Counted from the stretch's first letter, positions 1 to 12,492 are shown. The stretch is 64,000 bases of DNA from Vandiemenella viatica (GCA_031002005.1 CM061918.1:39498947-39562946); one strand, 5' to 3'. Program-made: numbers and translations. Notes: generated by a model from the letters alone, not told the origin.

Positions 1-317
1 AGGAAAAAAATGGTATGGCTATAAGTTCTATAAAAACTGAGTCTGTTTCACACCGTCATCTGTCACAGATAAGTGTAGAGCATAACTATAACATATCTGA
101 AGATCTCCCTGAAACTGCCGGGAGTCGTAAATTTGGCCCATTATGTTATGTGTGTCTGGAACCTTTGATGACTGGGCAGTCACTATCGTGTACACCATGT
201 GGACACTGCTTCTGCACTTACTGCATCAGGCAGATGGCGAAGAGGTTCAAGAAGTGTCCCACTTGTAACAAACTGACAGAGTTGAGAAAAAATACGCACG
301 GTATTTCTGATGTCTAA
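1..317 (+). CDS. RING-HC finger protein, 3' terminal part (partial gene)
   Basis: An open frame runs from the window edge to TAA at 315-317. The frame stays open upstream of the ATG at 15, so this may be the last exon of a gene starting outside the window. The last 60 residues form a C3HC4 RING: CYVC, then CGHCFC, CTYC(-like) spacing and CPTC. The order is C-x2-C, a loop, C-x-H-x2-C-x2-C, x10, C-x2-C. RING-HC domains bind two zinc ions and usually recruit ubiquitin-charged E2 enzymes, so an E3 ubiquitin ligase role is expected. The RING at the extreme C-terminus recalls RNF4-type ligases, but no SUMO-interaction motifs are visible in the short N-terminal part. No paralogue can be named. Confidence 0.7.
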   Translation, partial: EKNGMAISSIKTESVSHRHLSQISVEHNYNISEDLPETAGSRKFGPLCYVCLEPLMTGQSLSCTPCGHCFCTYCIRQMAKRFKKCPTCNKLTELRKNTHGISDV

Positions 318-790
318 GGGGTTTAACAATTGATCCACATATAAACTGGGAAGAAGATTTAAAAAATACTGCTCATAATAGTTCTGTTATTAGTCATATC
401 CCAATATTTTATTTACAGTAGTTTATAGAAAGTTGAATATTTATATCTTTTATACTATATCAAATAATATTGCATCATTGATTGGTGAAAAAATCTTATC
501 TGAGAAACTGATTTTGAAAATTTTAATGAGAAAGTCTGCAATTGGTGGGAAGGATTCAAAAGTTGAGTCCATAGATTTAAAATTATTGTGTTTCAAACAT
601 CATGGAATCAAGTCTGAGACTTTGGTGTTTATTATTACTTCGTACTGCTCTTGCTGTGGTTATGTTTATAGATATAATTTTAATGTATAAGTTTGTGTTT
701 TAAATAAAAAAATAACACCTTTATCAAAGGTCAAAGGCTGAAAAATCAAATATTTCATTTTAATAAGTTACAGAATATGCTGCTGAAATA
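318..790 (+). other. Probable 3' UTR of the RING gene
   Basis: AT-rich sequence after the RING stop codon. AATAAA motifs near 702 and 787 are candidate polyadenylation signals. A short open frame at 433-690 has no recognisable domain and is probably non-coding. Confidence 0.4.
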
Positions 791-849
791 AAAGGAACAA
801 TTGATGGAGGAGTATTCATTTAGGTCAACAGAGGCCAGTTCACTGGTGT

Positions 850-3775
850 TCATAGATCATAACCATGAGTACACTTCAGGATTGATAAAAAAGAAAAAAT
901 CGGAGTGTTGACTGTTTACTGTAGAAAAACGAATGATGAAGATGAGGCTCTTGGGGAGAAACTAAGTTTATATTCAGAGTTCTCAGGAGAGTGTAAAATG
1001 GTCATATTTGATGGGAATTTAGATGTATTATGTGGCAACTGGGAAGGTAGTAAGATTACCAACACAAAGGAACAGAAATTTGTAACTACCTTAATTAGGG
1101 AAGGAGTGGTAGAGCAGAATACAAGGCTACACAACATGTCAGATATCTTCCTTAAAAGATAACCTGTGGGGTCTCAAGTAACTGAAGGAATAAGTGATCA
1201 TGAAGTAGTTCTGATGGGTATGAAAGGATTTAGTAAACAAGTGGACAAGGGAAAATAGGTACAAATATAGAATGATACAAATTTCATGACTGAAGAGATA
1301 TTTCAAGGAAGGTTCAGCAAATGGAAGGAAGAAACAAGTGCAGAGTGTTCAAATTGGGAAGAATTCAAGGAGATAATAAATAGGGTGAGAATTATTTACT
1401 CCAAAACAAAAATAAAGAGATGTACAGAACCTTCATACTATAATAGGTAGGTGAGGAGGTTAAAGAGGCTGGTAAGTACAGAACACGGCAGAGTTAGTAG
1501 ACAGAAAAGTAATAGGGACTAAATAAGGAATTAATTGTTAAAAAGAAAGAAGCTAAAGATTAGTTTATGAAGAATGTCATCCATGCATGGGGACTGCCAA
1601 TTGATGCATCAAGAAATTTCTGTGACTAATTTAGAAAACTGAGAGGAAGGGAAGCTAAACAGACAATTATAGATAGTGATAGATAAGAAGTTACTGAGGA
1701 TTTGAAAAAGGCAGAGATATTAAGTAACTGGTTTGATGCAAACACTGAGCACGGTGGGTGAACAGTTAATGTTCTGGCCTCACATTCGGGAGAATGTGGG
1801 TTCGAATCCCCAACTGGGCATCCAGATTTGGGTGTTCCATGGTTTCCCCAAATCACTCCAGGCGAATGCCGGGATGCTTGCTTCAAAAGGACATGGCTTA
1901 ATTAAATCCTGTTCCTTATCCCCAGTCCTTTCCTGCCTCTAATGACCTCAACGTCAATGAGGCGTAAAGCTATAAGCAAAACAAAAAAATGATGCAAGCA
2001 TTAGAGACTGCAATTCTGCAAATCAGAGAAGAAGCTTGCCAGCACAATTAAAAATGATCAGACTAAAAAAATTATAAATTTATCCTGAGAATATTATGAA
2101 GGAACTAAGAAAAGTAAAAAATCATGAAGGGGCTTGTGTAGATAATATTATTATGGATGTTTTAAAGATATTAGGACATAACATTGTACCTTATCTTGTA
2201 GTGTTATTTAGATTGAGTCTGTATAGTTGCTACTTACCAGAGGACTGGAAAAAAAGTATTAGTAGTACCAGTCCATAAAGCTGGGATGACAAATAGAGTC
2301 AAAAATTACAGGTTGATCAGTTTGACATAACTGGTAGGTAAATTAATGGAGAAACCGATATGCTATAATGTGAAGAGGAAAGAAACTGTTTTTTAAATCG
2401 ATAATGTGGCTTTAGCCAAAGATATTCATTCAAATCTTAGTTAGTAGGTTATATGCAATATATTTTGGATGAAATGGACAAGGAAGGCCAAACTGATAGT
2501 GTAGCACTAGATCTTTGTAAGACATTTTTTAGGTAAGGGTTTCAGGGATTGGAATAAGGAAAATTATGAATAATTTACCAAAAACGATAAAATTAGTAGA
2601 CGGCAAATGTAGGTGGGTGCAGGAAATGGGGAAGATGGGTATGTAGGGAAATTGCCATCAGAGCGTGCGCTCCATTGGAATTAAATTAAATATTATATTA
2701 TTATTTGTCAGAGTGTGTCATAAAATGGTGGCAAATACCGTAAAAACCATTAGAGTGGATGCAAAAGTGATTTTCTGGGTAGGAGAATCCTTAAAAGGCA
2801 GAAAGCAAAAAGTTATGTAGGAAACACAGTATCAGTAGAAGTGGAAGTAAAAATAGGAGTGCCAGAGGGTGGTGAATACACCATTGTTAGTCGTTATTCT
2901 AATCAATTCATGTGTTGATGGTTTACTGTCAGAAGTTAGGTTGTTTGCAGATGACATAATGTTATATAATACAACCAAATTGTAGAAGACAGCAGCAGGT
3001 TGATCTTCACAGGATATCTAGCTGGGTAGATCAATATAGATGAATATAAAGGCAAAGATAAGTCAGCATTTTAGGTGCATGATAAAAAAAGGGTTGATTA
3101 TGATTATTATGTGGTGAAGGAATTAATACTGAAGACTTGAAATGTAAATATCTTGGTACAACATTTGATAATAAACTCAACTAAGCAGGATACATTGGAC
3201 TGGTTGTAGGAAAATGTTTCAAAATTGCTATTTATTAGAGACAGTGATGGGGGGATGCGCCAAAGAAGTCAGGAAACGGGGTTACAACACTTTGGTCAGA
3301 CCACTGTTGAATAGGGAGCTTTAGTAGGGGAATCATATTTTATGTATCAGAATTGGTGGGGTTGCAAAATAGGGCTGCTAGATTTGTCTCTGGAATTACT
3401 GCAGAACACAATAAGTAACTGATTTGTCAAGGTAGCTGAAATGGAATTAATTCGAAGACAGGAGGATTGTGAAAAGAGTAGTGGTAGTGTACAGGGGTTG
3501 TATTGGCGATGAGGCATGAAAAGATATTGGTGAAAGAATTAACAAAGGTGCATGGAAAGGAAAAGATGGCCATGACCACAAACTGGCACTCAATTTCAAG
3601 TATACCAAGTAACCAAGGGAAATTATGATTAATTTACGAAAAATGCTGAAGAATTTAAATTTAATATTTGTAGAGGAAAAGGTATACAGGTACAAGAAAG
3701 GGGAAAAGTATGTGTGCATGCAGAAAGGGCGGAAAGGGGTTGTTGATACTGTGCTTCATTACAATTAAATAAAAT
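850..3775 (+). mobile_element. Degenerate non-LTR retrotransposon, LINE family A copy 1
   Basis: Conceptual translation in shifting frames shows the end of an endonuclease domain (a TR..N..DIFL motif at about 1115-1160 and GISDHEVVLM near 1187). Reverse transcriptase blocks follow: LRKVKNHEGACVDNI at 2105, PEDWKKS at 2237, and the catalytic RLFADD at 2938-2955. After these come YLGTTFDNKLN near 3150 and the C-terminal W.G..DHDHKLALN near 3560-3600. Frameshifts and stops are numerous, so the copy is dead. It ends in an A/T-rich tail near 3775. The order fits jockey-supergroup LINEs (CR1/L2-like), but the clade is not fixed by what is visible. A SINE interrupts it at 1747-1989. Confidence 0.8.
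1747..1989 (+). mobile_element. tRNA-derived SINE (SINE-1), copy 1
   Basis: Pol III box B (GGTTCGAATCC) at about 1799 lies in a tRNA-like head. A conserved body follows (CCAAATCACTCCAGGC) and an A-rich tail. TGATGCAAACA before and TGATGCAAGCA after the element form a target-site duplication inside LINE copy 1. Three other copies lie at 28244, 41425 and 43075. Confidence 0.85.
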
Positions 3776-5423
3776 TAATTAATGTATAAGAACTGAATTT
3801 TAAAAAAAAAAATAAAAAATAAAAAAATAGCTATTTTCTTCAATTCTCCACACTTCAGTGATTAAAAAGTCATGTTCAAGTCAATCTTTCTATATATTAT
3901 CTAGCGTATGTTCTGGTAACATATTTACAAATTTTATATATTTCTATACGTCACAAACAATCCTTTTTCTTTCAAAAATCCTTTCATGAGTTTCTTTTAT
4001 TCAATTGGGTGCTGAAAAATAGCAATTAGTTTTTTCTCTGTGGCTATAAATATGGCATGTAAAAATATACCCACCACTTACTAAGCATGAATGCAGAAGA
4101 GCACAACCAAACATATTAAGTCATGCATGAGATGGGATACTAATGTATTCCACTTAATATTGGGATAAGTTTTCTCTTTTTGAAGAAGTCCCTATTTTTG
4201 TGACTGGTAATCTGTATTTGATAATTTTTTTCTGTCATCCAGCTGTTGTATTTTCATACTATAAATGAAATTATCTTTGCCAGTACTATTATTATACCAT
4301 AAACATACTGTGATTCAACAACACATTTATACTAAGACACAGTAGAATTAGATGGACACCTGGACCAAAATCACAACTCAATAAATTAATTACTAAAACT
4401 TACCTAATAATATTTGTATCTACTCAGTCAGTGACTATACTAAATTTATATAACATTCATATATTGCAATTTACTTTCTTTTGTACAGAAAAATGTTCAT
4501 CAGTTAGACTATACTGTTATGACCTTACCACTGACTTCACTTATTTATAAATGCTGAACAGTATCTGCACTACATATTTTCTGATTATTTAAACTCCAGA
4601 TTAAGTGTTCAGAGTTGGAAATTAATTTGTGTATATCAGCATGTTAACCAAAGGATCGTTAGCATCAGATGTGCAGCAACCAGTTTGGAGATTAGTAAAA
4701 GGTAGGTTGAGCTTAGAATATTGGCAAGGTTTCTGAGTCAATTCTGTAAGTTCCACAAGACATTTCTGTTTTAAAAATTGATATAAAATTGGATAAGAAA
4801 GGTCTGACATGGCAACTTGCATAGGTTTTCAAATGCAATGAGAATTTTATGTGCCAAAGGATATTTTTTACACAGGATGCTTCTCTCTTTCTTAAAAAGG
4901 AATAATTTATTAACTGCTATCAGTTGCCCTAAAGAAAGTGGTCTATGAAACCGGGGCTATTCCCTTGTGCTGTAAAAGTTGTTTTTGACCTTAAGGTTTT
5001 ACTTAGAGGAACTAATATTCTTCATATGGTTATTGAATTTTGTAAAGCTAACTTCCAGTGGGACTAGTAAGTGAACAGCATAGCTTGTTGTTTGATAAAA
5101 ATGTTTACGGCAAAGTCACCTTTGGTTAGTCAGCTGTAACGCAAATACAAGTTAGTGTTCGAAAATTCCTCATGTAGAATTATAGTCATTCAAGCAATAA
5201 ATCATTATTGGAAGCAGCAATTTAGCATTAAGATGATAGCATTTGAAGTAGTCCTCGCAGGATGTATTATTTACTGTACATGAACAGTTTTCAGTGGCCA
5301 TTACATAGACTCACTACCATTTAGCCATCTTGTCATTATCATAGGATAGTTTAAATGACAAGGAACGGGAAAATGACTCATCACTCACCAAAGTTGAAGG
5401 CTATGACAAGTGAAAAACATATA
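3776..5423. other. Unassigned AT-rich sequence
   Basis: No coding or repeat signal recognised. Short open frames here are unsupported. Confidence 0.5.
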
Positions 5424-6283
5424 AAGTAGAACTCCAACTATCTGAATAGCTGAATATCTGAATCACTTTTTTAATTAAGACGGAAATGTACTGCGAAAAA
5501 GCTTCCTCTCTTTTATAAAAACCAACCATAAACTTGGATGACTGCAACACTGTTTACCAAATGGTATGGCAAAAATTTCATCCTTGAAGTGAAAAAGCAC
5601 CAAAAATATCTTGGAAAAGATGGCAGTAAAGTGCTTTTGGTTGTTTATAATGCACCATCTCATCCCACTCAAGAATTGTTGGAAAGAGTGAATGGCCAAT
5701 TTAAAACAATCTTTTTACTGCCAAACGTCACAAGCTTGTTGCAACCAATGGAGCAGCCTGTTACAAAAACCATTAAATGCCATTACTGAAAGCATCAAAT
5801 TAAGACATGCATGGAACAAGTTGACAGGCATACCAACTGAAGAAGAGAAGGAAAAGGAAAAAGAAGCTCAATAAAAAGAAAGGTAAGAGACAGGGGAAGA
5901 TGGGGATAACATGTCATTTGAGGAATTCAGAAACATTCATTTGAAAATTCCTGGATGTTCTGAAGTTAGTGCTGAAGATATAGATTCATCAGACCCTGTG
6001 AATGAAATTCTGAATCATGATGAACTTATTGAAAATGTGAGAGAAAGTGTCAATTAAGAAGATGACCTTAATGTCGAAGTAGAAGTAGACACGGAACCAT
6101 AAGCTAGTCAAGCATTTGTCGGCCTTGAAACTGTGTTGAAGTGGATGGAGCATCAGTCCGTGTGTGACCACATGCAACTTCTCATTGTCAAGCGGATACA
6201 CAACTTGGCTGCCCGAAAATGGATGAATACAGTCAAACAGCTTAATTTAACTGATATGTTCAGCAAGCAATTACTTTTTTTTT

Positions 6284-6317
<34 letters not shown>

Positions 6318-6550
6318 GTACGATACATACATACTGTACTAATGTACAGCACTTGTAAGTACACTTAACATGTAAAAGTGTTGCCTTTTCATTTAATTAG
6401 TTAAAAGCTGCTTTTCTTTAAAAAGAGTTTTTTCTCCCATTTTCAACATACATACAATAATTAATTAAAATAGACACTTTTCAGAAAAAATCAAATTATC
6501 TAAATTTTTGATTATCCAAATGGGGCCTGGTTCTAATTGAAGTTCTACTG
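5424..6550 (+). mobile_element. Tigger/pogo-type DNA transposon fossil
   Basis: Ends are inverted repeats (AGTAGAACTCCAACTATC at the left, its degenerate complement ending GTTCTACTG at the right), flanked by TA at 5422-5423 and 6551-6552 as expected for the Tc1/mariner superfamily. About 1.1 kb, so internally deleted. A poly-T run of about 40 bases sits near 6275-6314. Confidence 0.8.
5538..6265 (+). pseudogene. Tigger/pogo DDE transposase remnant
   Basis: The first frame gives the DDE_1 core: MTATLFTKWY, then LLVVYNAPSHP, then FLLPNVTSLLQPMEQ. A second frame continues with the typical HAWNKLT block, and a third gives LAARKWMNTVKQLNLTDMF near the C-terminus. Frameshifts and an in-frame TAA near 6055 break it. 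The family's second catalytic Asp (DNAPSHP) is Tyr here, so even the intact part could not catalyse transposition. The N-terminal DNA-binding region is missing. Confidence 0.8.
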
Positions 6551-7091
6551 TATGGTGAACACTAAAATTCACAATATTTTGGTTTTACACCATATTCATG
6601 TTGCAGGAAATGAGTCATGTGGTTAGGGAGGTATGCACACGCCGTAGTTTATCACATGACTGAGGGAATTATCAATATGAGACTTAGATTTTATATATAA
6701 ATATATATATCACAGGTAGTAATATAACAAAAGGGTATTATGGAGTCGTCTCGTATATATCGTGATAAATTGTCATTATTCATAGCCCACAGATGAAAAG
6801 CCTACACCGAAGAGCAGAAAGCCTTAGAAGAAGACTAAAATCATGGAGGTTACTCACGCCACTTAAGATCCAGCACTCACAAGGTCCACAAATAGAGCAA
6901 CCAACCACTTGGACCCTGACAGCATGAATGTAATTGGGTGGTATATTTAAAGTTTCAAATAAGCAGCAGTGCAATAAAAAATTTCTAGGTTCATCACTAT
7001 AAATCACCCTAGAGCACATTCAGTTACTGATATGATTAAGAAGCTTGGTTGAGATTCATTGGATTACAGGAGGCAGGTGAAGAATGTTGTG
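6551..7091. other. Unassigned sequence
   Basis: Holds a short TA-rich microsatellite near 6690-6712; otherwise nothing recognised. Confidence 0.4.
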
Positions 7092-7860
7092 GATAATTTT
7101 TTTTTTTTTAATTTAATTCAATTACAATCGAGTGCATGCTCTGTTGGGAATATCCCTGCACACCCACTCTTCCCCTTTCCTGTACCTGTCTACTTTTTCC
7201 CTCTACAAATTTCAACTTTAAATACTTTCAGTGATTTTGGAAATTTATTCATCATTTTTCGTGGTAACTTATTCCAATCCCTGACCCCCTTACATGCTAA
7301 AGAAAATGTTCCCACACACTTTGCCTGAAATCAAGTGCCAGCTTGCGGTCAAGGTCATCTTTTCCCTTCCAAGTATTACTCCTAATTCTTAAACCAATAT
7401 CCTTCATGCCCCATTACCAATATACTCCTTGTGCACTCCCATGACTCTCTTCAGCCTCCTGCTGACTACCAATAAATCCCATTTCAGTTCCTTTAACATA
7501 TCACTTACTGCTTGTGTTCTGTGATAATTTCAGAGACATATCTAGCAGCCCTTCTTTACATCCTCTCCAACTACTGCATTTGACACCCAAAATGTGGATC
7601 CCATACTACACCATATTCAAGCAATGGTCTGACCAAAGTTTTGTAACCCAATGCCCTAACTTTTCTGGTGCATACCCTCATCACTCTCTCCAAAAAGTAA
7701 AGGATTTTGAAACCATTTCCTACTGCCTCTCCAATGTGTCCTGCTTAGTAGATTTACTATTACATTTTATGCCAAGGTATTTACATTTCAAGTTTTGAAC
7801 AAGAAATTCTTTCCCCACGTTACAATCATAATTTTTAAGGCTGGAAGCCTGTATGGAGGC
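7092..7860 (-). mobile_element. LINE family A, 5'-truncated copy 2
   Basis: On the minus strand the translation gives YLG..., then GYKTLVRPLLEYGVVWDP and AARYVS, the same post-catalytic blocks as copy 1. The 3' end (CATGCACTCGATTGTAATTG then A-rich) matches the ends of the copies at 3750 and 56190. This is a truncated dead copy. Confidence 0.75.
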
Positions 7861-8154
7861 TGTCAGTAGAATTAGAGGCAAAAGTAGAAGGGAAGAGCTT
7901 ATTAACTGCTGACTTAAGCTATCACTATATTCAGTTTCATTGAAATTTATTAATTAATAATGATTCAAAAAGTTAAGGTTTTGGCCTCTTTATCTTCTTG
8001 AACAATGTAACTGATCTGGATAAAAAGTATCCTAGATATTAACTGATGACATATGTGCTATCACCATGAAAATCATCATTGGAATCCATTTGTTAGTTTT
8101 AGCATGATGAAAAAAAAAACTTCCAAACTTATAGTTTTGGAGTGTATATCATCA
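7861..8154. repeat. Short interspersed repeat flanking the CR1-like LINE
   Basis: The segment 8063-8150 resembles 12532-12660 on the other side of the CR1-like element in the same orientation (shared AATCCAT..(A)TTAGTTTT..GCATGATG). It looks like an older dispersed repeat or a 3' tail of another LINE. Its identity is unknown. Confidence 0.35.
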
Positions 8155-8521
8155 GTAGCGCCTGAACAGTAAGCGAGTGCAGTAGCGTATTTGTTGTTGT
8201 TTTTATATCTGTAGTGGTGTGGGTATTTGAATAGTGTAATCTCTGAGTGTTTACATTTTGTAAACAGTGGTCGTTAGTAGCGTTTGAACAGTCAGCGAGT
8301 GCAGTAGCGTATTTTGTTGTTGTTTTTATATCTGTAGTGGTGTGGGTATTTGAATAGTGTAATCTCTGAGTGTTTACATTTTGTAGACAGTACTAGTTAG
8401 TAGCGTTTGAACAGTTGCCGAGTGCAGTAGCGTATTTTATTGTTATATTTTATCTGTAGTGGTGTGGGGATTTGATTAGTGCAATCTCCGAGTGTATATA
8501 TTTTGTAGGAAGTACAGGTTA
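8155..8521 (+). repeat. Triplicated ~122 bp 5' UTR repeat
   Basis: Three head-to-tail units start at 8155, 8277 and 8400, each opening GTAGCG..TGAACAG and containing TCTGTAGTGGTGTGGG. They lie directly upstream of ORF1. Tandem 5' monomers are known promoters in some LINEs, so an internal promoter array is likely. Confidence 0.85.
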
Positions 8522-8589
8522 TTTCGAGTTTCTGTTCCTTTTTCTGTACTTTTTTTGTTTCCTTTCTTTTTGCGTTTTTCAAAAGCAGT

Positions 8590-9565
8590 ATGTCTAGGGA
8601 CTGTGATTGCTGTGTGCAGACGCGAGCTGAGGTGGCTGATCTGCGCGCTCAGCTTGCAGCTGTGTTAGCGAAAGTTACGCAGCTGGAAGCTGCCGTAAAA
8701 GGCTGCAGCAGATGTGATGTTGGGGAAACTGATATAGCCAAGCCTATCACAGATTCTCCCATATCGACTGTCGTACCTGCAACCCAGGCTGAAGTGTTGG
8801 ATGCTGTGCCGCAGTCGCCTGTTGGTGACTGGCGTATGGCTTCTAGACTTCGAAGCCGCACACGGGGGCAGTCGAACAGGCTTAAAGGCCAAGACGCTAA
8901 ACTTGTTCGTCTGTCCAACCGGTTTGATGTATTGTCGGAGGCTGACTCAGTCCCACAATTGTCATCCTGCGAGTTGACGGCCCCCCAGCCCGCCAGGTCT
9001 GAGCAAACGCAGAAGGGCATTCTGGTAGTTGGGAGCTCTAATGTTAGGCGGTTATTAGAGCCCCTTAGGGAAATGGCGGATTCCTCGGGGAAGAAATCCA
9101 ACGTCCATTCAGTGTGTATTCCGGGTGGCCTGATCCGAGATGTGGAACAGGCCATCCCGGATGCCATAGAGGGGACGGGGTGTAGCCAACTACAGATTGT
9201 GGCTCATGTCGGCACCAATGATGCCTGTCGCCTTGGGTCGGAGGTTATCCTCTCTTCCTTCCCGGCGGCTGGCTGAAAGGGTTGAACTCTGTGGCCAGTG
9301 ACCGCAAGATATCGGCAGAGCTAACCATCTGTAGCATCGTAGACAGAGTTGATTGTGGACCTCTGGTTCAGAGCCGTATTGAGGGGCTGAACCAGAGACA
9401 CGAACGTTTCCTGTGATGACATTGGCTGCAGATTTCTCGATCTTCGCCATAGGGTCGAGTCTTGATAGGGTTCCCCTTAATAGGTCAGGTGTGCACTACA
9501 CACGTGAATCGGCTACACGGGTGGCAGGGGCCGTGTGGAATGCACTGGGTGGTTTTTTAGGCTGA
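8590..9565 (+). pseudogene. CR1-like LINE ORF1 (coiled coil + SGNH-like domain), frameshifted
   Basis: The ATG at 8590 opens 228 codons. Residues 12-40 form a Leu/Ala-rich coiled coil following a CDCC motif, and a CSRC motif lies at about residues 39-42. From about residue 142 a SGNH/esterase-like fold begins: ILVVGSSNVRR, then a GG..I motif, then VAHVGTND, which are blocks I and III of the family. A frameshift near 9270 ends the frame. The domain resumes in other frames and closes with GVHYTRESATRVAGAVWNAL and TGA at 9563-9565, where the block V Asp/His region would be. ORF1 proteins of this type coat the LINE RNA; the esterase role is unclear. Confidence 0.75.
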
Positions 9566-9639
9566 GGGAGGAAAGACCCGAAACAAACACGAAATTCAGT
9601 TACGGGGCAACCCAATCAGATACAACACCGGAATGTAGA

Positions 9640-12250
9640 GCAACGTAAAAGAATCTCGTCAGTTAAAAGTTCTCGTAATTAACTGTAGAAGCGTTTGTAA
9701 CAAACAACCGGAACTTGAAAGCGTTATTTGTAGTACAGAAGCGATATCGTTATCGGTACAGAAAGTTGGTTGAAACCGGAAATAAGTTCCGCCGAAACTT
9801 TTAAAGATAGCATGAACGTTTTTCGTAAAGACAGATTACATTCTCATGGAGGTGGGGTATTATAGCTGTGAGTAAATTTCTCCCATGTAATGAAATAGAC
9901 GTCGATACGAACTGTGAAGATCATATGGATTAAACTCAACGTTGCTGGGTCAAAACTCATCATAGGTTGCCTTCTAACCGTCCACCTGATTCGGATATAG
10001 ATATCGTCGAGGAGTTAAGAAATAATGTAAATAGTAATAGCTAGCCAGTTTTAAAAGATCATGCTATGATTCTAGGAGGCGACTTCAATCTGCCTTATAT
10101 TGACTGGGCGTAATTACGTTCACATCACAGGTTAGCAGGGATAAGCAGCTTCTGAAGTAATTCTCGATTTGTTGTCAGATAATCATCTCGAGCAGCTAGT
10201 TAATGAACCTACGCGGTGTCATAACGGTAGCGAAAACATTTTAGACTTGCTGGTTACCAACAGGCCAGAATTATTCACCGACATTTCAACGACCACAGGA
10301 ATAAGCGATCACAAAGCGGTAATTGCGACTATCAAATTAATGACCGAGCGAAAAAGGAAAAAAGGGCGGATTGTATACAGATTCAGTAAGGCCTCAAAGG
10401 AGTGTTTTAGAACCTACCTGAGGAATAAATACCATAACTTCAAGTCAACAAAGGACAACCGTTGAAGAGATGTGGCATCGTTTTATACATATAGTCAGGG
10501 AAGGATGGAAATACATATACCAAAGCGACAATAAAGGGGAGAGGATGATCCACCGTGGTACACATGCGAAGTCAAAGATTACTCAAAAAACAAAGGAAAA
10601 TACACGCACGCTCAAGAAGGAAGGGGTGTCGCAGCGATTTAGAAAACCTTAGCTGATTTAAGAGGACGTATTAAGAATGTAATGCGCGAGGCCTTTAACG
10701 ATTTTCACTCCAACTCTCTCTCTAGAGTCTCACAGAAAACCCAAAGAAATTTTGGTCGTATGTACGAAAAGTTAATTGTACCAACAGCAATATTCCAGCA
10801 CTAATTCGTGAAGGTTCCGAGGTTAATGAAAGCCGCGATAAAGCTAACGTACTAAATACTGTATTCAAAAATTCATTTACAAATGAACATAAGGATAGTA
10901 TTCCCGTTTTCCCACGCCGTGGCGAGTCGGTGATGGAATCATTACGAATAGATACTGCAGGTATCGTTAAGCAATTAGAGCTCCTGAAGTGGGGGAAAGC
11001 ACCGGGCCCGGATGGAATTCCAGTAAGAGTATTTTCAGAGTATGCTGCAGAAATCGGGCCATTTCTGTCTGATATATTCAGTAAATCATTAGAAGAGAGG
11101 CGAAAAGTACCTTCAGACTGAAAATCGCGCAAGTAACTCCGATTTTCAAAAAAGGTGATCGAAGTGATCCTGGGAACTATCGTCCCATATCTATAACATC
11201 TGTTTGTAGTAGAGTTATGGAGCATATTATATGCTCGAACATTATGAATTTTCTAGATTATAATAATTTGCTTACAACAAATCAACATGGATTTCGGAAG
11301 AAAAGATCATGTGAAACACAGCTGGCCCTATTTACACACGACGTAATGAAAGTTATCGATACAGGTTCACAAGTAGATGCAATTTTTTAGATTTCCAGAA
11401 AGCCTTTGACTCTGTGCCACACAACCGCCTTTTAGCGAAGCTTCGAGCGTACGGTATATCGGATCAGCTTTGTGAATGGATAAAGGATTTTCTAACTGGT
11501 CGTCGCAGTATGTTGTCGTTGAAGGAGAAAGTTCTTCTAATCTAGATGTTACATCGGGTGTACCTCAAGGAAGTGTAATAGGACCACTATCTTTTCTTAA
11601 TTTTTATAAACGATCTCGGAGACAAAGTGAAAAGCCTTTTTTAGATTGTTTGGCTGGATGATGCGGTTATTTATAGGGAAGTAAGAACTTTGGCCGATTG
11701 CTTAGAAATTCAGCGCGATCTGGATGTTATTTTGGCTTGGTGCGCTGAGTGGCAACTTACTCTAAACTGTAAAAAGTGCAAGACAATGAGCATAACTAAC
11801 AAAAAGAATCCGATTGTTCAGAAATACGAGTTAAACAATACAGTTATTGATATGGTCGATTCTATTAAATATTTGGGAGTAACAGTACAAAGGAACATGA
11901 AATGGGACATACACATTAATTCTTTAGTAGGTAGAGCAAATTCTAGACTGCGTATTCATAGGTAGAATCTTGAAAAAATTGTAATGAACAAACAAAGGAG
12001 ATAAGCGTACAAATCTCTTGTGCGTCCACATTTGGATTATTGTTGTGCCATTTGGGACCCGTTTCGTAAGGGAGTTGGATCGAAAGTATAGAGAAAGTAC
12101 AGAGAAGAGCCGCTCGATTCGTGACCCTTGCTACAGTCCCTTATGAAAGCCGTCACAGAACTGATTAGTAGATTAGGTTGGAGTCTCTGGTAGATAGACG
12201 ACACACGTTTCGTTTAAACTTATTGGAAAACATGCGTATCTCCACTTTCA
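9640..12250 (+). pseudogene. CR1-like LINE ORF2 (EEP endonuclease-reverse transcriptase), disrupted
   Basis: The translation can be followed through shifting frames. An N-terminal endonuclease starts near NCRSVCNKQ at about 9680 and its C-terminal SDH block lies at 10305. RT follows from 10930 to 11965, and post-RT (YKSLVRPHLDYCCAIWDP) to about 12060. The catalytic region near 11655 reads close to FxxDDA but is split by a frameshift around 11640-11660. Stops are scattered before 10169 and after 11965. No functional product is expected. Confidence 0.75.
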
Positions 12251-12492
12251 CTCATTGAGTGTAGTGAAATACTTCTTCCACCAACCTATTTGAGTCGGAA
12301 GGACAGGAAAGATTAAAATTAGAGAAATAAGGTGCCGGACTGATTCTTATATGAATTCTTTTTTCCCTCGTACCATTAGGGATTGGAATGCACAGCAAAG
12401 AGATTAGCCTTTGGTGCTGAGCACCTCTCTGCCACCCACAAATTTTGTGAATTGCAGAGTATATATGTAGATGTAGATGTAGATGTAGATCA

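Larger units (their letters stand above)
8155..12492 (+). mobile_element. Near full-length CR1-like non-LTR retrotransposon
   Basis: Order along the element: three tandem 5' repeats, ORF1 (coiled coil plus SGNH-like domain), then ORF2 with endonuclease (CHNGSENILDLLVTN, GISDHKAVIA at 10218-10325) and reverse transcriptase. RT blocks seen are GKAPGPDGIPVRVFSEYA near 10990, NYRPISITS, LDFQKAFDSVPH near 11385, GVPQGSVIGPL near 11558 and YLGVTVQRNMKWD near 11870. It ends in a GATGTA microsatellite tail (12460-12490). The SGNH/esterase-like ORF1 and repeat tail fit CR1-group LINEs. ORF2 has several frameshifts and stops, so the copy is inactive, but it is much better preserved than family A. Confidence 0.85.

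Noticed and set aside
433..690. 85-codon frame after the RING stop
   Set aside because: No domain, A/T-biased composition, lies where a 3' UTR is expected.
8649..9167. 172-codon minus-strand frame
   Set aside because: Antisense shadow of LINE ORF1, whose plus-strand reading has recognisable domains.
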